Under the pieces are notes generated by a model. That model was not told the origin of the DNA. It worked only from the letters and a program-made list of their open reading frames with translations, and searched no databases. A program made the position numbers and the translations under genes. Positions 46,591-58,101 of a stretch of DNA of 64,000 nt are shown piece by piece. The first letter of the stretch is position 1. Every line of letters begins with the position of its first letter. This DNA comes from Nicotiana tabacum (lineage: Eukaryota > Streptophyta > Magnoliopsida > Solanales > Solanaceae), in assembly GCF_000715075.1 (NCBI RefSeq), contig NC_134095.1:8108722-8172721 (forward strand), read 5' to 3'.

Positions 46591-49291
46591 TGTAACGACC
46601 CGGCCGGTATTTTTAAGAGTTAACGCCCCGATCCCCTATTAACTGCTTTCCCGTGTTTGTTTCTACTATTTTGGATTTGCCAGGATGTTTGGTTTTGAGT
46701 TTCGGAGAATTTTGGGACACTTAGTCCCTAAATGAGAAGTGTTAGAAATTGACCATAGTTGGAGCAGTGTGAATACAACCTCAGAATGGAATTCCATTGG
46801 TTCCGTTAGCTCCGTTGGGTGATTTCGGGATTAGGGGCATGTTCAGATTGTGTTTTGGAGGTCCGTAGCTAATATAGGCTTGAAATGCCGAAAGTTGAAT
46901 TTTTGGAATTTTCGGTTCGATAGTGAGATTTTGATATCGGGGTCTGAATGGAATTCCGGAAGTTGGAATAGATCTGTAGTGTTGAATGTGGCGTGCTTGC
47001 AAAATTTCAGGTCATTCGAACGAGGTTTGATAGACTTTTTGATCGAAAGATTAATTTGAGAGTTTTGGAGTTCTTAAGCTTGAATCCTATGTTAAATTGG
47101 TGTTTGGATGTTGTTTTGAGCATTCCGAAGATTTGAGCAAGTTTGAATGATGTTTTAGGATTGGTTGGCATGCTTGGTTTAGGTCCTGGGGGCCTCGGGT
47201 GTGTTTCGGATGCTCAACGGGTCATTTTGGGACTTAGAGAAATTGCAAAAAAATTGCAACAGCCTAGTTCTGGTTTCCTTCTTCGCATTCGCGAGTGGGG
47301 TCTCGCGTTCGCAAAGAGGAGCTGGGGCTCGGGAAGGTTAATGCTTCGCGTTCGCGAAGGAGGGGGAGATCGTGCATCGCGTTCGCGACAAGGACATCGT
47401 GTTCGCGATGAAGGAAGCTGGACCCAAGCGAAGTTGTGCTTCGTGAATACGAGGGTCCTACCGCGTTCGCGAAGAAGGAAATACCTAGGCAGTATTAAAC
47501 ATTTCAAAAACGAGGGTTTGGCCATTTTTGTCGAAACTTAAGCTTGGTAGCTCGGATTTGAGCGAGGTTTTGAGGAATTTTCAGAGATATCGATGGGGTA
47601 ACGATTCTTAACTCCTTTTTGCTTGTAACCCATTAATCTAAACATGAATTCATCATTTAATTTCGAAAATTTGTATGAAAATTGGGGGAAAGTTCTTATA
47701 CCAAAAATTCGAGTTTTGATTGGGGATTTGACATTGGATTTGGGTAATTTTGGTATGGTTAGACTCGTGAGAGTATGAGAATTCTAAAAATGTAAATTTT
47801 ACGTGATTCCGAGATGTGGGCCCGAGGGGTGTTTTGGTCATTTTATCTAATTTCGCGTATTAACTTAGAATTTGTTTGTAGAATCAGTTACTTGAAGTGT
47901 TATTTACATTATGCAATTGAATTGAATAGATTTGGGCCATTTGGAGTCCAGTACTCGTGGCAAGAACGTGGTTTCGGGTTGATTTTGAGCCAGTTCGAGG
48001 TAAGTGGCTTGCCTAACCTTGTGTGAGAAAAACTCCCCTTAGGATTTGGTATTATTGATATTTGAAATGCCTTGTACGTGACGTGACGAGTGCATACTTG
48101 TGCTAATTGTTGAAAATCCGGTTTTCATTAAGTAATTTTAATTGTGTTCCTTTTTCCTGTTTATACTACTTGCAATTTAAGCCTGTTATTATCTTAGGGA
48201 AGCATGTCTAATTGACTTAATTGCTTTACTTGCTCAAACTGCCATATTTGGATTATGTGCAACATGCTAGGCTAGAAGTACCTGTTTTACCTTAGTATGG
48301 GATTTGAATTGAATTGTGTATTTTTCGTTGTTGTTGCTGTGTGTTTACTATGGGACTATGGGATAGTATCCCGGTAGATCCCCCTGCATATTTACTTTGG
48401 GACTACGGATTTGTATTCCGGTAGACCCCCCTACACATTTACATTGGAACTACGGGACTACACCCGGTAGATTCCCCCTGTACTGGATATTTACATTTGG
48501 GACTATGGATCGGATTTTCGGTAGATCACCGCGCATTATGAGTTGGACTACGAGATTGCACCCGGGAGATCCACTAGATATTTATATTTGGGGACTAAAG
48601 GACAGTATCCTGGGAGATCCCCGATTGTTATCTCTGTGTTGAGTTGTACTCCTTTCCGTGATTACTTTGTCTCTGTCATAATTGTTGTTGTTCTTTATAT
48701 TCTATGTTATTTCTTACTTTTGCACTTAATTCTACTGTCTTACTCTACACTTTTATACCTTATATTTTATTTAACATCAGTAGGACCCGACTTTCCTCGT
48801 CACTACCCGATCGAGGTTAGGCTTGGCACTTAATGAATATTGTTGTGGTGTACTCATGCCCTTTCTACGCATGTTTTTCATGTTGTGACCCAGGTACTTC
48901 CGCTCAGTCTTACCATCCTTGAGGCGAGGCGCTTCTGTAGAGACTTCGAGGTATATCTGCCGCGTCCGCAGACCGAGGAGTCCCTTTCTATCTTTCTGTA
49001 ATAGTATAGCCCTTCAGTATTTTCCCTTTTGTTAGATATTTCTAGAGTTAGAGCTTCTTATATATCTCTTAGCTTGTGATTCATGGGGTTCCGGATTTTG
49101 GGAAGTATTAGGTTGAGATTCTTGTACTATTATATGCCAAGCGGCATCTTAAACGCTATTTCAGTTGTTATTTTAGTTTATATCATTTTCTTTCCACAAA
49201 TTGTTCTTTTTCCGCATTTGTTAGGCTTACCTAGTCGTAGAGACTAGGTGCCGTAACGATAGTTCACGGAGGGTGAACTGGGGTCGTGACA
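46591..49291 (+). repeat. Element 3, 3' LTR (2701 bp)
   Basis: Collinear with the 5' LTR: hairpin array 47281-47475, donor-like GT at 47598 and 48000, GTGACGAG at 48083, tandem array 48343-48630. The purine-rich GTGTAGGAGAA just before it (46580-46590) is a weak polypurine tract. Confidence 0.9.
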
Positions 49292-49296
49292 CAAAT

Positions 49297-50693
49297 ATAT
49301 AAATTACTCTCAACTTCATGCCCAAAATCGTGGTCAAAATTCAAGAATACCAATTTCTAGATTTTTTCTCAAAATCCCAAATTTCTACTGCTTTCCATAC
49401 TTTAATCCGCAATAAAACCATGTATTTAACTTACAAGAGGTGGGATTAACTTACCTCATGATTGATGATGAAATCCCTCTCTTCAAGGACTCCAAAATCG
49501 CCTAACCAAAGTGAAAATGTGTAGAAAATGAGCCAAAATTCGTTTTTAAAGAACACACTGCCCAGCCCGACCTCTCGCACTTACGGTCCACATGCTGCTT
49601 CTGCGGCTCTTCACCTGCGGAAATTTCCATTGCAGGTGCAGTCTCAGCTAAACTTGACTGTGTCCGCTTTTGCGGAGCCCGGACCGCTCCTGCGGTCATG
49701 CTTCTATAGGAGCTGCATCGCACCTGCGGCCCTAGCCTAGCCCAGTCCATTTCCGCTTCTACGACACCAAGATTGCTTCTGCAGCTCCGCACCTGCGGCC
49801 CAAGCCTTTCAGGTGCGGTTACACCAGAAGGCAGCTGCTTCATTCCTTCTTCAAATTCCAAGTTTTATCCGTTAACCATCCAGAGTCCACCCGAGGCTCC
49901 CGGGACCTCATCCAATCATACAAACCAGTCCCATAACATAACACGGACCTGTTTGAGGCCTCAAATCACATCAAACAATGCTAAAATCACAAATCGCACT
50001 CCATTTCAAATTCGATCAACTTTAGAATGTCAAACTTCTTCATTCGATATCGACCTATCAAATCACATTCGATTGACCTCAAATTTTACACACAAGTCAT
50101 ATTCGACATTACGGACCTATTACAACTTCCGAAATTGGAATCCGACCCCGATATCAAAAATTCCACTTCCGGTCAAACTTCTAAAAAACCTTCAAATTTC
50201 TAACTTTCGCCAAATGACTCCAAAATGACCTACGGACCTCGAAATCCATTTCCGAGTGTGCTCCCAGTACTAGAATCTTCATACAGGGCTATTCTCAGAC
50301 ACAACATCCCAAACGGACATTGATAACACTGAAAGGCACTTTAACAAAACTTATAAAATTCTTCCAAAATGCTAACTTACACAATAGGCGTCGAAACGCT
50401 CCCGGATCATCCAAAACCCGATCCGGACATACGCCCAAATCCAAAATCATCATACGAGCATGCTGTAACCTTCAAATCCTGATTCCGATGTCATTTACTT
50501 AAAATCCAATCTTTGTCAATTTTGCCAGCTTAAAGCTTTCGAAATGAGAATTTTCTTTCCAAATCAACCCCGAACTTCCCGAAATTCAATTTCGACTATG
50601 AATACAAGTCCTAATACCTTAAGTGAAGCTGCTCATGGTCTCAAACTATTGAACGAAGTGCTAGGGCTCAAAATGATCGGTCGGGTTGTTACA
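49297..50693 (-). repeat. Element 4 LTR, upstream fragment
   Basis: Minus-strand LTR starting TGTAACAACCCGACC at 50693 and continuing at 39385 beyond element 3. It carries a CTGCGG-type array (49558-49800), TATA-like TTTAAAAAC on the minus strand (49541-49550) and donor-like GAGGTAAGT (GT at 49454/49453). No primer site or clear polypurine tract adjoins 50693, so this is an outer end or a solo LTR. Confidence 0.75.
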
Positions 50694-50970
50694 ACCTTCA
50701 TTCGCCAGTTTACTGTTACTAATACTAGAAATTGTATTAAAAAACTTGCAACAAAAAGAAAATACTTTATCAAAGTCTTAGAATAGACTAACCATCTTCT
50801 TTCATGTCTTTCACCATTTGCCAATTTTTTAAAATAATGGGTATTAGAAAAATGTCTTAACATATTATCATTTGGAAAATTTATGTCAGTAATTCTAATT
50901 GGCCGCATTTTAAGTAATAAATCCCTCAACCTTGTATCAATTATACTCCATTAACTAGGATCATAAATAA
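50694..50970. other. Unassigned AT-rich interval
   Basis: No LTR, ORF or repeat recognised on either strand. It may be older flanking DNA. Confidence 0.4.
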
Positions 50971-51188
50971 TACTCTTTCCATTTTAATTTATGCGAACCT
51001 ATTTCCTTTTTGGTCCGTGCCAAAAAGAATGACCCATTTCCTTATTTAGAAACAATTTACCTTTCCACAATAATTTATAGCCACACAAAATATATATGCC
51101 TCATTTTACACCACAAGATCAAAAGTCTTCTCTCTTTTCTTAAACTTTGTGCCCAATCAAATGGGTTCACAAAATTTGGTTCATTTAT
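50971..51188. mobile_element. Stowaway-like MITE (Tc1/mariner type), degenerate
   Basis: Left end TA-CTCTTTCCATTTTAATT with ATGCGAAC, then CCTTTTTGGTCCGTGCC. Right end CTTAAACTTTGTGCCC and GGTTCACAAAATTTGG as a rough inverted copy. This resembles the common plant consensus CTCCCTCCGTTTCAATTTAT. The right terminus is diverged, so the edge is approximate. No transposase. Confidence 0.7.
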
Positions 51189-51271
51189 AAATTCTTGATT
51201 TTCTTGATAATTAGTGTCAAATTTCTCACCAATTTCCTCTTCTTCTTCTTCTTCTTCAATAATGTTATCAT
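51189..51271. repeat. Spacer with TTC microsatellite
   Basis: AT-rich spacer with six or seven TTC/CTT units at 51238-51257, directly before LTR A. Confidence 0.6.
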
Positions 51272-52852
51272 TGTAATGACCCGATCAGTCCTTTTAATCT
51301 TTAGCATTCCATTCGGTAGTTTGAGACTTTGAATAGTTTCATATTATGCATTATAATTTATGTGTATGGTTGGTTTCATTTTTCAAGCGGTTTGAGATTG
51401 ATTTGGAAGAATGATTCTCGTCTTAGAAGCTTTAAGTTGGAAGAGTTGACCAAGGTTTGACTTATGAATAAACAAACTCGGAATCGGGTTTTAATTATTC
51501 CAATAAATTTGTACGATGATTTTGGGCATGTCCACAAAGTTTGGTTAAATTTCGATGAGTTTTGGATAAGTTTGGGTTGTATGGTGATTGTTTTCGGTTT
51601 TGACGTCATTTTGAGCATAAAAGTTATCATATTGAACAAACAACCTTTGATTGGTGTTTCAACTAAACCATTATATCCATATCGTAATTCAGAAATCAGA
51701 ACAACTGAAATCATCAAGTTTCGACATCGCATGAGGAATTTATGATCATTTTACTAAGAATTGAGTTGCTAGATTTTTTTCAGATTAATTACGGAATTGT
51801 CACTGAATTCGTATTTAAAAATCTGCATTATTTCCAAATATTGAAAGAAATATATCTCCTTCATTATAAGGTCAAATGGAGTTATTCAAAAGCCTAACTT
51901 CACTGGAATTTCATGAGGAATCTATTGGAGGTATCAAAAGCGAGTTTTGAGATTGTTTGTTACAAGAAACAAGGCAGAATAACCGGCATTTTTGGCTATT
52001 AATATTGTTGGAGTTCTTCACATCTTGAAAGTTTGAGATTGTGAGAATTTAAGGATGTTCTTCAAGTTTATTCCATGGGGTAAGTATTTTCTACTCATTT
52101 TGATTATATTCCGTGATTCAATCTTTGTTTTTAGCATTTGATTGATGATTTCAAAAGAAAAATTGAGGGTTTTGTCTAAATTTTTCTAAAGTGATTTTTT
52201 TGAGATTTGAACACCGATTCGGAGTTGGAATTGAGTGAAATTAGTATGGTTGGACTCATAATTGAATAAGTTATCAGATTTTGTGAGTTTTGTTGGATTC
52301 CGAGGTGTGGGCCCGGGTTTGACTTATTGTTTGACTTTGGGCAAATGTGTAAAGATTCGACCTTTATCGATTGGGTTTGCTCTGAGTTGCTTTTGGCTAG
52401 TTTCAAGTCGTTCGGAGGATGATTTGAGCGAGATGACACTTCTAGTGTATCGATTTGGCTTTTTTGATGTAAGTATCTTGCCTGACTTTGTGTGAGGAAA
52501 ACTACCCCTTAGGATTTGGGTTGATTGTGCTATTTGTGTTGTGTGAAATTCGTATATGTATGGTGACGAGTGGGTACACAGGCTATATGTGGTATTTAAC
52601 CAGTTTAGATTATCTAGACCATTTCTATGCCTTTAATTGCATCGTCAAATCATTTTATATTTTTCATTGTTAATCTACTCTTACATACTCTATTTGACGC
52701 TGTTAGCACTTCTTCTACCTCTTACTTGTTAATTTGCTCTTATATGCTTTAGTTGAAGTTATTGCCTTCCTTATTGTCTTGTTACCTCTTAATTGTTGAA
52801 TCACTTTTAATTGAAGTTATTTCATGGAATATCATCTTGTTGAGTTATTGGT
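51272..52852 (+). repeat. LTR A, 5' part, cut by LTR B
   Basis: Starts TGTAATGACCCG. Shares the U3-like order with the other LTRs here, with donor-like GGTAAGT (GT at 52080) and ATGTAAGT (GT at 52469), followed by TTGCCTGACTTTGTG, CCCCTTAGGATTTGGG and GGTGACGAGTG (52562). No GC micro-repeat array was seen. No end is found before LTR B begins. Confidence 0.7.
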
Positions 52853-55330
52853 TGTAACGACTTGATGGGTAATTTTTTTTTCTAGATCCCCGTTCCCCTA
52901 AATAAGACTCCTCGTATGTGCTTTTACTATTTTATGACTTACCAGGATGGATAGTTCGGGTTTAGAAGGGTTTGGGTTGAAATTGAAACACTAAGTTCCT
53001 TAACAAATGCTTAAAATGGTTAAGTTTGACTTGAGTCAATGTTTTGAGTAAACGACCTCAGAACCGGGATTTGATGGTTCCAATAGGTTCGTATGATAAT
53101 TTTGGACTTGGGCGTATGTTCGGATCGAGTTTCATATGACCCGGGAGCGCTTCGGCGCATAAAGTTGAAAGTTGGCGCAATGAAGGTTTTCAAGTTCTTT
53201 AAATTTGGTTTGAAGTAGTTTTTGGTGTTATCGAGGTCTGTTTAGGATTCTGAGCTTGGGAATAGTTCTGTATGTTGATTTAAGAATCACACACAAAATT
53301 TGACGTCATTCCGAGTTTATTTGATAGGAATCGGACGTGCGGAAGTGTTTTTAGTTTTTGAGTTTCATGATTTGATTCATGCGTTTTGGCATCCGATTCA
53401 TGCTTTTAGATGTTATTTTGGTGTTTCAATTGTGCGAGCGAGTTCGTAAGATATTTTTAGACTTGTGTGGATGTTTGTGTGGAGCTACCAAGACTCGGGA
53501 AAGTTTTGGACGCGTTCGGAGGAACGGAAAGGACATCAGTTTTTTGGTTTTTTTTTTGCTGGTGCCTCAGGTATCGCAAATGCGAGGTTGGCTTTGCAAT
53601 TGCGATGAAGCCTGGACAAGGCAGGACTCACATTTGCGAACTTTTCCTTCTCTTTTGCGATAAACATCACTTCGCATTTGTGAAGTTCTTGGTCGCATTT
53701 GCGACCCTGTCAGGGAAGGCCAGCCTTCACATTCGCGATGTTTTTATGGCATTTGCGACCCTCGCATTGCGAACAAATGCGACATCTACGACTGGTGTAA
53801 GAGCTTTATATTACGAGACTTACCTTTATTTCCCTCATTTCTCACTTGGTCTTAGGCGATTTGAGAGCATTTTGCGGAGGGATTTCATCAACATCAAGAG
53901 GTAAGTAATCCCTATCAATTCTTTAGCTAAATACGCGAATCATAGGTAGATTTAACATGGAAAAATGGTAAACTTTATGGGATTTTTAGAAAAAAACCTA
54001 GGGTTTTAGTAAAAATGAGATTTGGCCACGAAATTGGTTATGGAATTAAGTAAAAAATTATGTATTCGAGTTCGTGAGGTTATGGGTAATATTTATCTTC
54101 GAAATTTTTTAGAATCCGGGCACATGGGCCCGGGGTGAGTTTTTAGAATCTTATAATTTGGGTTGGGAAATCAATCTAATATTTAAATTATGAAGTTTTG
54201 AGCATGTATTGATTAATTTATATAATATTTGACTAGTTTCTGATTATTCGACACTGACTTGAAGCTTTAGAGTGAATTTGTGGGCCGAAAAGTGTGCTTG
54301 AGAATGAGGTAAGTCTCTTGGCTAAACTTGTAGAGGGAACTCATCCCCTTAGGTGTATCTTTGTTGTGTATTACTTGTGTGGGGAGCTATGTACGTGCAA
54401 GGTGACGAGAGACCGTGTGTAGCTAAATTCCATGATATGTCCGGGTAGTCTTAGGTCCACTCCATGCTTTAATTGTACTATTGTGTTTATTATACATATT
54501 AATTGTCTTGAATAGAGCTGATATTAGGGGTTTTAAAGTTGCAAATTTTCAATTTAGATTTCTTATTTTTGTAAGAATTTAGGAATTCTTAATAATTGTG
54601 AGAACTCCATGTCCTCTCGCGTCGCAAGTACTTCCGCGAGCGAGGAAAACTTCTCTACTCTCATGGAAGCGGGTTGTTTGCCTCGGCAGTATAATAGATG
54701 CATATATTGTTCATACCGTTCGATCCTCGGCAGTGCACACAGTATTTTGGATCGGTCCGTACGACTTCGGCATAAATCGTGCGTGATGATATTCGGAGCC
54801 CGAGTACACTTGATATTATTTTCATGACTTGAGAGGTTATAATTTATTTAATGACCTAAATTTGTTGAAGTTAACATGTGTCAATTGGAGACTTTTAAAT
54901 TGAATATCAGTTAAAACCCCATTTATTTATTGTCGGTTATTGTGTTATTGTTATTGTTCATGTATTCCCTACCTATTTAGAATTTTTGTATTTTTATTAT
55001 TGGCCTATAGTAAGTGTCGATGTTGACCCCTTGTTACTACTTCTTCGAGGTTATACTGGATACTTACTGGGTACATGTTGTTTGTGTACTCACGCTATAC
55101 TTCTGCACTAATCGTACAGGATCTGAGGTAGGTGCATTTGGCAGTCACCTAAGGCGCGCACCCCCGTTACCCCGAGGTATAGTCGTGAGCTGCTTTCTGG
55201 CCAGTTTTGCAGCACCCGCAGTCTCTCTTTTGTATTTGCTTTCTTTATATCTCATTTCAAGCAGCAGCATATGTATTTTGTATATTCTACCAGTTGCTCA
55301 TACACTTGTGACACCGGGTCTTGGGGACAT
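52853..55330 (+). repeat. LTR B, cut by LTR C
   Basis: Starts TGTAACGACTTG. Contains an ATTTGCGA-type array (53568-53790), TATA-like TTTATATTA (53804), donor-like GAGGTAAGT with GT at 53901 and 54309, then GGTGACGAGAG (54391). Ends at 55330 where LTR C starts; its own 3' end and any internal region are not seen. Confidence 0.75.
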
Positions 55331-55831
55331 TGTAATGATCCGGCTGGTCGTTTTGAGACTTATAGCCCCATTTCTTGCTTCTTTTGTGTTCTACACCTAT
55401 ATTATTATATACAGGGTTAATTGGTTCGGGTTCAGAGTGATTTCGGAGTAAATTGAGACACATAGTCTCCTAATTGAAAGCTTAAGTTGAAAAAGTTGAC
55501 AGGATGTTGACTTATGTGTAAACGACCTCGGATTTGAATTTTGATGGTTCTGTTAGCTCTTTTAGGTGATTTTGGACTTAGGAGCGCGTCTGGAATGTGA
55601 TTTGGAGGTCTGTAGTAGAATTATGCTTGAATTGTCGAAAGTTAGAATTTTACGATTTTGGCCAGCAGTGAAAATTTTTGATATTGGGGTCGTATTGGAT
55701 TTTTGAAAGTTGGATTACGTTTGTGGTGTTATTTCAAACGTGTGTGCAAAATTTGAGGTCAATCGGATGTGATTTGATAGGTTTCGGCATCGCTTGTGGA
55801 ATTTATAAGTTTAGAAGTTCTTTAGGCTTGA
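55331..55831 (+). repeat. LTR C, first 500 bp, cut by element 6
   Basis: Starts TGTAATGATCCGG and follows the shared U3-like order (GGACTTAGGAG, GGAGGTCTGTAG, TTGATATTGGGGTC, GTGCAAAATTTGAGGTC). Ends at CTTGA, the likely target duplication of element 6. Confidence 0.75.
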
Positions 55832-56861
55832 TGTGACGACCCGACCCGTTGTCTCGTGAGTTACCGCCCCGTTTTCCCCATTTCCTATTTCTTTATGCTT
55901 CATTATCAGTGTTGGGTGTGAACGAGTTGATTTGGATTGCTTTTAGTCGGAAATGAGACACTTAGTCTCTTTAAGGATGGTTTGTTTTGGAAAAGTCAAC
56001 CGAACGTTGACTTATGTGTTAGAGGGCTCGGATTTGAATCCCGATGATTCTGTTATCTTTGGGGGATGATTTGTGACTTAGGAGTGTGATCGGAAGTAAT
56101 TTTGGAGGTCCGGTGTAGAATTAGGCTTGAATTGGCGAAGTTAGTATTTTGGCGAATTCCGGTTGATAGGTGAGATTTTGATCTGAGAGACGGAATGGAA
56201 TTCCGAGAGTTGCTGTAGCTTTGTTTGGTAATTTGGGATATGTGTACAAAATTTTAGGTCATTCGGACGTGGTTTGGTCGGGTTTTTGATTGAAAGTGTA
56301 TTTCGGAAGTTTTTAGAAAATTAGGCTTGAATTCGATGAGTTTTGGGTAATTTGATGTTGTTTGAGGTATTTTGATGATTGGAAGAGGTTTGAATAATGT
56401 TATGAATTATGTTGGCATGTTTGGTCGGGGTCGCATGAGGCTCGGATAAGTTTTGGAAGAGTTTTTGGAAGATTTTTGCCGTTTGAGCATAAGCATGTAA
56501 TGATCCAAAGGTCCATTTTTAGTTCTAGAGATTGAAATTTTATTTTGAGATTTCCAGAATTTAAATAATGAATTATAGGAGTGATTTGGAAAGTTTGGTC
56601 TAATTTTATCAAGTCGCGATTGAGTTTTTGACGCAAAACATGAGTTAATTGTTTAATGAGCGAAATGGATATCGCACTGAGCAAACGAGCTCCGAATTGA
56701 GTTTCGAGTAAAGGACTATGTTCTTATCATTATTTGTGACTCATAGGAACAAGAATCATCGAATTCCGAGTTCGTATGATGGAGTTAGAGCCATTTTAGT
56801 GAAAAGAAAAGTGCTGCAATTTCTTTGGCTGCTGTTGTATTTTTTTAGCAGCGTGAACAGT

Positions 56862-56943
56862 AACCCCCACGCGTGAACAGTAACCACGCGGGTGAACAGT
56901 GACGACGTGCGTGAACAGTAACCGCGCGGGTGAACAGTACTTC
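56862..56943 (+). repeat. GTGAACAGTAACC micro-repeat array upstream of a TATA-like box
   Basis: Five copies of GTGAACAGT(A/G) separated by CACGCG, CGCGGG or GACGTGC spacers. It ends about 20 bp before TTTATAAAAC. A promoter-proximal role is inferred from position. Confidence 0.75.
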
Positions 56944-57936
56944 CGAAAAATTCTAGGCAGTGAGTTTATAAAACACTTCATCCACGATTTTGGGTTTTTT
57001 TCCCTCCATGGTTGATCATTTTGAGAGCTTCTTGGTGGAGATTAAAGAGGAATTCAAGGGGGAACGACTTGAGGTAAGTTTCTTGGACTTAGAACTCGTT
57101 TTTATTGTGAATTCTACCTAGAAATTCATGAAATATAAGCCTACAAATCAAGAACTAGGGCTTGAATTTTGAAACCAAACAATTAGGATTTGATGGGTCA
57201 TTTGAACTCGGATTTGGGAGTTCTTGGTATGTATAGATTCGTGGCAAGATAAGAAATCTGTTGATGTTAATTTTTCTGAATTTCAAGAAGTGGGCCCGGG
57301 GCTCGGGTTTTGCCAATTTTCGGGATTTTGATGTTTTTCAGTTATTTTCGATTGGGTATTGTTCCTACAACATAATGTGACATATTTGTTCTGATTTTGG
57401 ATAGATTCGATGCACGAAGAGGCCAATTCGAGAGGGAAGGGCATAGCGAGCTAGACTTTTGGCCGTCTTGAGGTGAGTAATTGATGTAAATGAGGTCCTG
57501 AGGGTTTGAAACCCCGGAATTTCACATCGTAACGCTATATTGAGGTGACTTGCACGCCGGATAACGGGCGTGGGGTAGAGCACCATTGGGGATTGTGATT
57601 TGGTCTGTCCTGAGAGATGTTTTTACCATGTTTTCTACTTGAACTAAATTGAGAATCATCCTTACTTAGATTTGATTGTTACATTTGGGCTTCTTGCCAA
57701 TTATTTGAATCCTTCAGGGATTGATATCACTGTTTTCGCATAGTTTGCATATCATTTGATCTCAGTCCAAGGTTTTAAATACTGTTTTGCAAACTCAGCC
57801 ATCTTTCTAAGATTTGAAAACTTAAATGATATTTATAAATGATATTTCGGGCTAAGAACTATTGTTTTACGAATGCCCAAGGGGCTTATGATGATTTCTA
57901 GACTAAGCATGGATCAAGTTGCGCGCCGCAGTAGTG

Positions 57937-58101
57937 TTACATTGATATTGAGGCCGGGAGCCTGGTTGATTACATTGATATTGAGGCCGAGAGCCTGGTT
58001 GATTACATTGATATTGAGGTCGAGAGCCTGGTTGATTACATTGATATTGAAGCCGAGAGCCTGGGTGATTATACTGATATTGATATGAGGCCGAGGGCCT
58101 A
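57937..58101 (+). repeat. 33-bp tandem repeat, 4.5 copies, each with a GGCC-type hairpin
   Basis: Unit: TTACATTGATATTGAGGCCG then AGAGCCTGGTTGA. AGGC/GCCT stems vary between units; the last is AGGCC-GAG-GGCCT (58088-58100). In the same LTR, GCCC-GAG-GGGC follows at 58386-58396 and again at 58425-58435. Confidence 0.85.

Larger units (their letters stand above)
39386..49291 (+). mobile_element. Element 3: Tekay/Del-like chromovirus (Ty3), complete but decayed
   Basis: LTRs of about 2.7 kb (39386-42117 and 46591-49291) with an exact CAAAT target duplication (39381-39385 and 49292-49296). Plus orientation is shown by the primer site at 42121 and by the gag-pol order. Gag, protease, RT/RNase H, integrase and a chromodomain-like tail are all recognisable. 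The frame has about ten stops, most at conserved Gln codons (CAG to TAG), plus frameshifts and a large gag deletion. LTR identity looks near 95% by eye. Confidence 0.9.

Noticed and set aside
50694..50970. Polypurine tract or primer site next to element 4's LTR edge
   Set aside because: The bases beside 50693 match neither, so I did not extend element 4 to the right.
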